Assembly: GCA_949070545.1 (NCBI GenBank) | Contig: CARTQV010000053.1 | Span: 1 to 5,625 of the forward strand | Length of the DNA: 5,625 bases | Direction of reading: 5' to 3' | Source of the DNA: an uncultured Candidatus Saccharibacteria bacterium | Lineage (GTDB): Bacteria > Patescibacteriota > Saccharimonadia > Saccharimonadales > Saccharimonadaceae | Shown: positions 5,151 to 5,625 of the stretch, in pieces | How positions within the stretch are numbered: the first letter of the stretch is position 1 | Layout of the letters: every line of letters starts with the position of its first letter | Notes under the pieces: generated by a model | What the model saw: only the letters and a program-made list of their open reading frames with translations | Told to the model about the DNA's origin: nothing | Databases searched by the model: none | Translations under genes and position numbers: made by a program

Positions 5151-5178
5151 ATTATAGCGCAACTTTAGAAAAACACAA
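5151..5178 (-). promoter_or_regulatory. Possible minus-strand promoter of the candidate small RNA
   Basis: On the minus strand, TATAAT (5156-5151) is a perfect -10 and TTGTGT (5178-5173) a partial -35, 16 nt apart. There is no extended TG. The region is AT-rich, so a chance match is possible. Confidence 0.4.
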
Positions 5179-5223
5179 GAGTTTTCTGCGATTTTTAGTC
5201 GGGGATGTTCACCTCTGTTTCTA

Positions 5224-5252
5224 TTGACAAAATATGAAATCTGTGATACAAT
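5224..5252 (+). promoter_or_regulatory. Near-consensus extended -10 promoter before a 39-codon ORF
   Basis: TTGACA (5224-5229), a 17-nt spacer and TACAAT (5247-5252) preceded by TGA. Predicted start near 5259. Both hexamers and 12 of 17 spacer positions equal those of the promoter at 1-29, including the block AATCTGTG just before the -10. Confidence 0.85.
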
Positions 5253-5302
5253 GGGATGTAGTACCCATAAAATCCAAAAACAATTCATAAGGAGGGGACA
5301 AT

Positions 5303-5422
5303 ATGAATCAAAAATGGGAAATTAATCGGGTAAGCACCTCTGAGCGTATCTTCAACAAAATCAACCCTCGCTGGGAAACTGGCGAGGGTTTTCACTCTCC
5401 TCCTACTATAGACACTAACTAG
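5303..5422 (+). CDS. Hypothetical 39-residue peptide, possible leader peptide or truncated gene
   Basis: No family recognised. The support is its setting: a near-consensus promoter, a 44-nt leader and the strong ribosome binding site AAGGAGG (5289-5295) 7 nt before the ATG. The product opens MNQKWEINRV, is polar, has two tryptophans (5 and 24), and has no signal peptide or membrane segment. A terminator hairpin (5363-5391) lies inside the frame, and the TAG stop comes about 30 nt after it, so most transcripts should end before the stop codon. The stop overlaps, tail to tail, the last codons of the FISUMP gene on the other strand. It could be a leader peptide, a gene cut short when the neighbouring gene arrived, or a non-coding RNA start. 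Translation is plausible, function unknown. Confidence 0.45.
   Translation: MNQKWEINRVSTSERIFNKINPRWETGEGFHSPPTIDTN
5363..5391. terminator. Terminator hairpin between converging genes
   Basis: AACCCTCGC (5363-5371) pairs perfectly with GCGAGGGTT (5382-5390) over 9 bp with a 10-nt loop; TTTT (5389-5392) follows on the plus strand. On the minus strand the tail reads GATTTTG, weaker but usable, 25 nt after the FISUMP stop codon. It may serve both converging transcripts. Confidence 0.7.
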
Positions 5423-5625
5423 CTAGGCAGCGGAGGGAATTACCGAAGTAACGGTAGTAGTTGTAGCTGGCAGACGGAGTGACACTACTGCCAAAGTAGA
5501 GGTAGTGGGTGCCGTTACTAGGACCAGCATAAGATGACCAATAGTTACTACCCTGTCCTGGACCGTAGAACGGATTAGGGCTAGATAAGCTACCGGAGTA
5601 AATCCTCCCGCTGCGCACAAAGTAA
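5415..5625 (-). CDS. C-terminal end of a FISUMP-domain surface protein (partial, 5' end outside window)
   Basis: 69 visible residues plus stop; the reading frame runs open through the right edge of the window, and the GTG at 5618-5616 is an internal Val, not the start. The segment matches the end of the Fibrobacter succinogenes major paralogous domain (FISUMP, TIGR02145) as I recall it: YFVRSGRIYSGSL near the edge, then SNYWSSYAG, HYLYFGSSVTPS, and the closing R-Y-F-G-N-S-L-R-C-L-A. Tyr, Ser, Gly and Asn dominate, as in that family. Such proteins are usually exported, often paralogous within one genome, and expected at the cell surface; their molecular role is not settled. It converges on the 39-codon ORF with an 8-bp overlap. 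The family call is fairly firm; the full architecture cannot be seen. Confidence 0.78.
   Translation of the reverse strand, partial: YFVRSGRIYSGSLSSPNPFYGPGQGSNYWSSYAGPSNGTHYLYFGSSVTPSASYNYYRYFGNSLRCLAS

Noticed and set aside
5157..5195. Imperfect plus-strand hairpin with an ATTTTTA tail
   Set aside because: The pairing is AT-rich and bulged, and no plus-strand transcript is expected to arrive there after two upstream terminators.
5106..5288. 60-residue minus-strand frame
   Set aside because: It starts inside the leader of the 39-codon ORF, lies antisense to its promoter, and has no ribosome binding site.
1..5625. tRNA, rRNA, CRISPR array, insertion sequence or attachment site
   Set aside because: No cloverleaf, rRNA motif, regularly spaced repeat array, transposase frame or long terminal inverted repeat was seen on either strand.

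Overview
The window reads as a compact piece of a Candidate Phyla Radiation (Patescibacteria) genome, most likely a Saccharibacteria (TM7) relative. This rests on recalled family resemblance, not on a search. The clues are an L32 beginning MPEPKK without a zinc ribbon, the clustering of L32, NusB, a Nudix protein, RNase III, S16 and a KH protein, short intergenic gaps, and a FISUMP-type surface protein at the right edge. The standard code fits: the long ORFs read through without TGA, and stops are TAG (8 of 10) or TAA (2), never TGA.

Layout. Positions 1-656 hold a strong extended -10 promoter, a short leader and a gene for a small secreted, very lysine-rich protein of unknown function, closed by an intrinsic terminator. 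The first ~165 nt of that mRNA around and after the start codon form a head-to-tail chain of six near-perfect hairpins, the most unusual structure in the window. Positions 679-2868 hold a housekeeping operon: rpmF (L32), nusB, a Nudix hydrolase and rnc. The Nudix gene overlaps nusB out of frame by 98 bp, and the rnc Shine-Dalgarno overlaps the Nudix stop codon. rpsP (2940-3314) and khpA (3380-3799) follow, each with its own promoter, and a terminator ends the block. All of these genes concern ribosome assembly, rRNA processing or RNA binding. Several proteins carry low-complexity charged tails.

Positions 3879-5028 are a single-gene unit: a strong promoter, a secreted protein with a lysozyme-like motif, and a strong terminator. 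Positions 4991-5302 have no confident protein gene. They hold two terminators, a possible minus-strand small RNA of ~100 nt with its own promoter and three-way-junction fold, and another very strong plus-strand promoter. That promoter leads into a 39-codon ORF with a perfect ribosome binding site but a terminator hairpin inside its frame. It meets, tail to tail, the C-terminal end of a FISUMP-domain protein on the minus strand that runs out of the window.

The core block supplies translation machinery. The flanks are expression cassettes for exported products (a cationic protein, a putative wall hydrolase, a surface FISUMP protein), which would suit an organism living on the surface of other cells. 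That link to lifestyle is inference.
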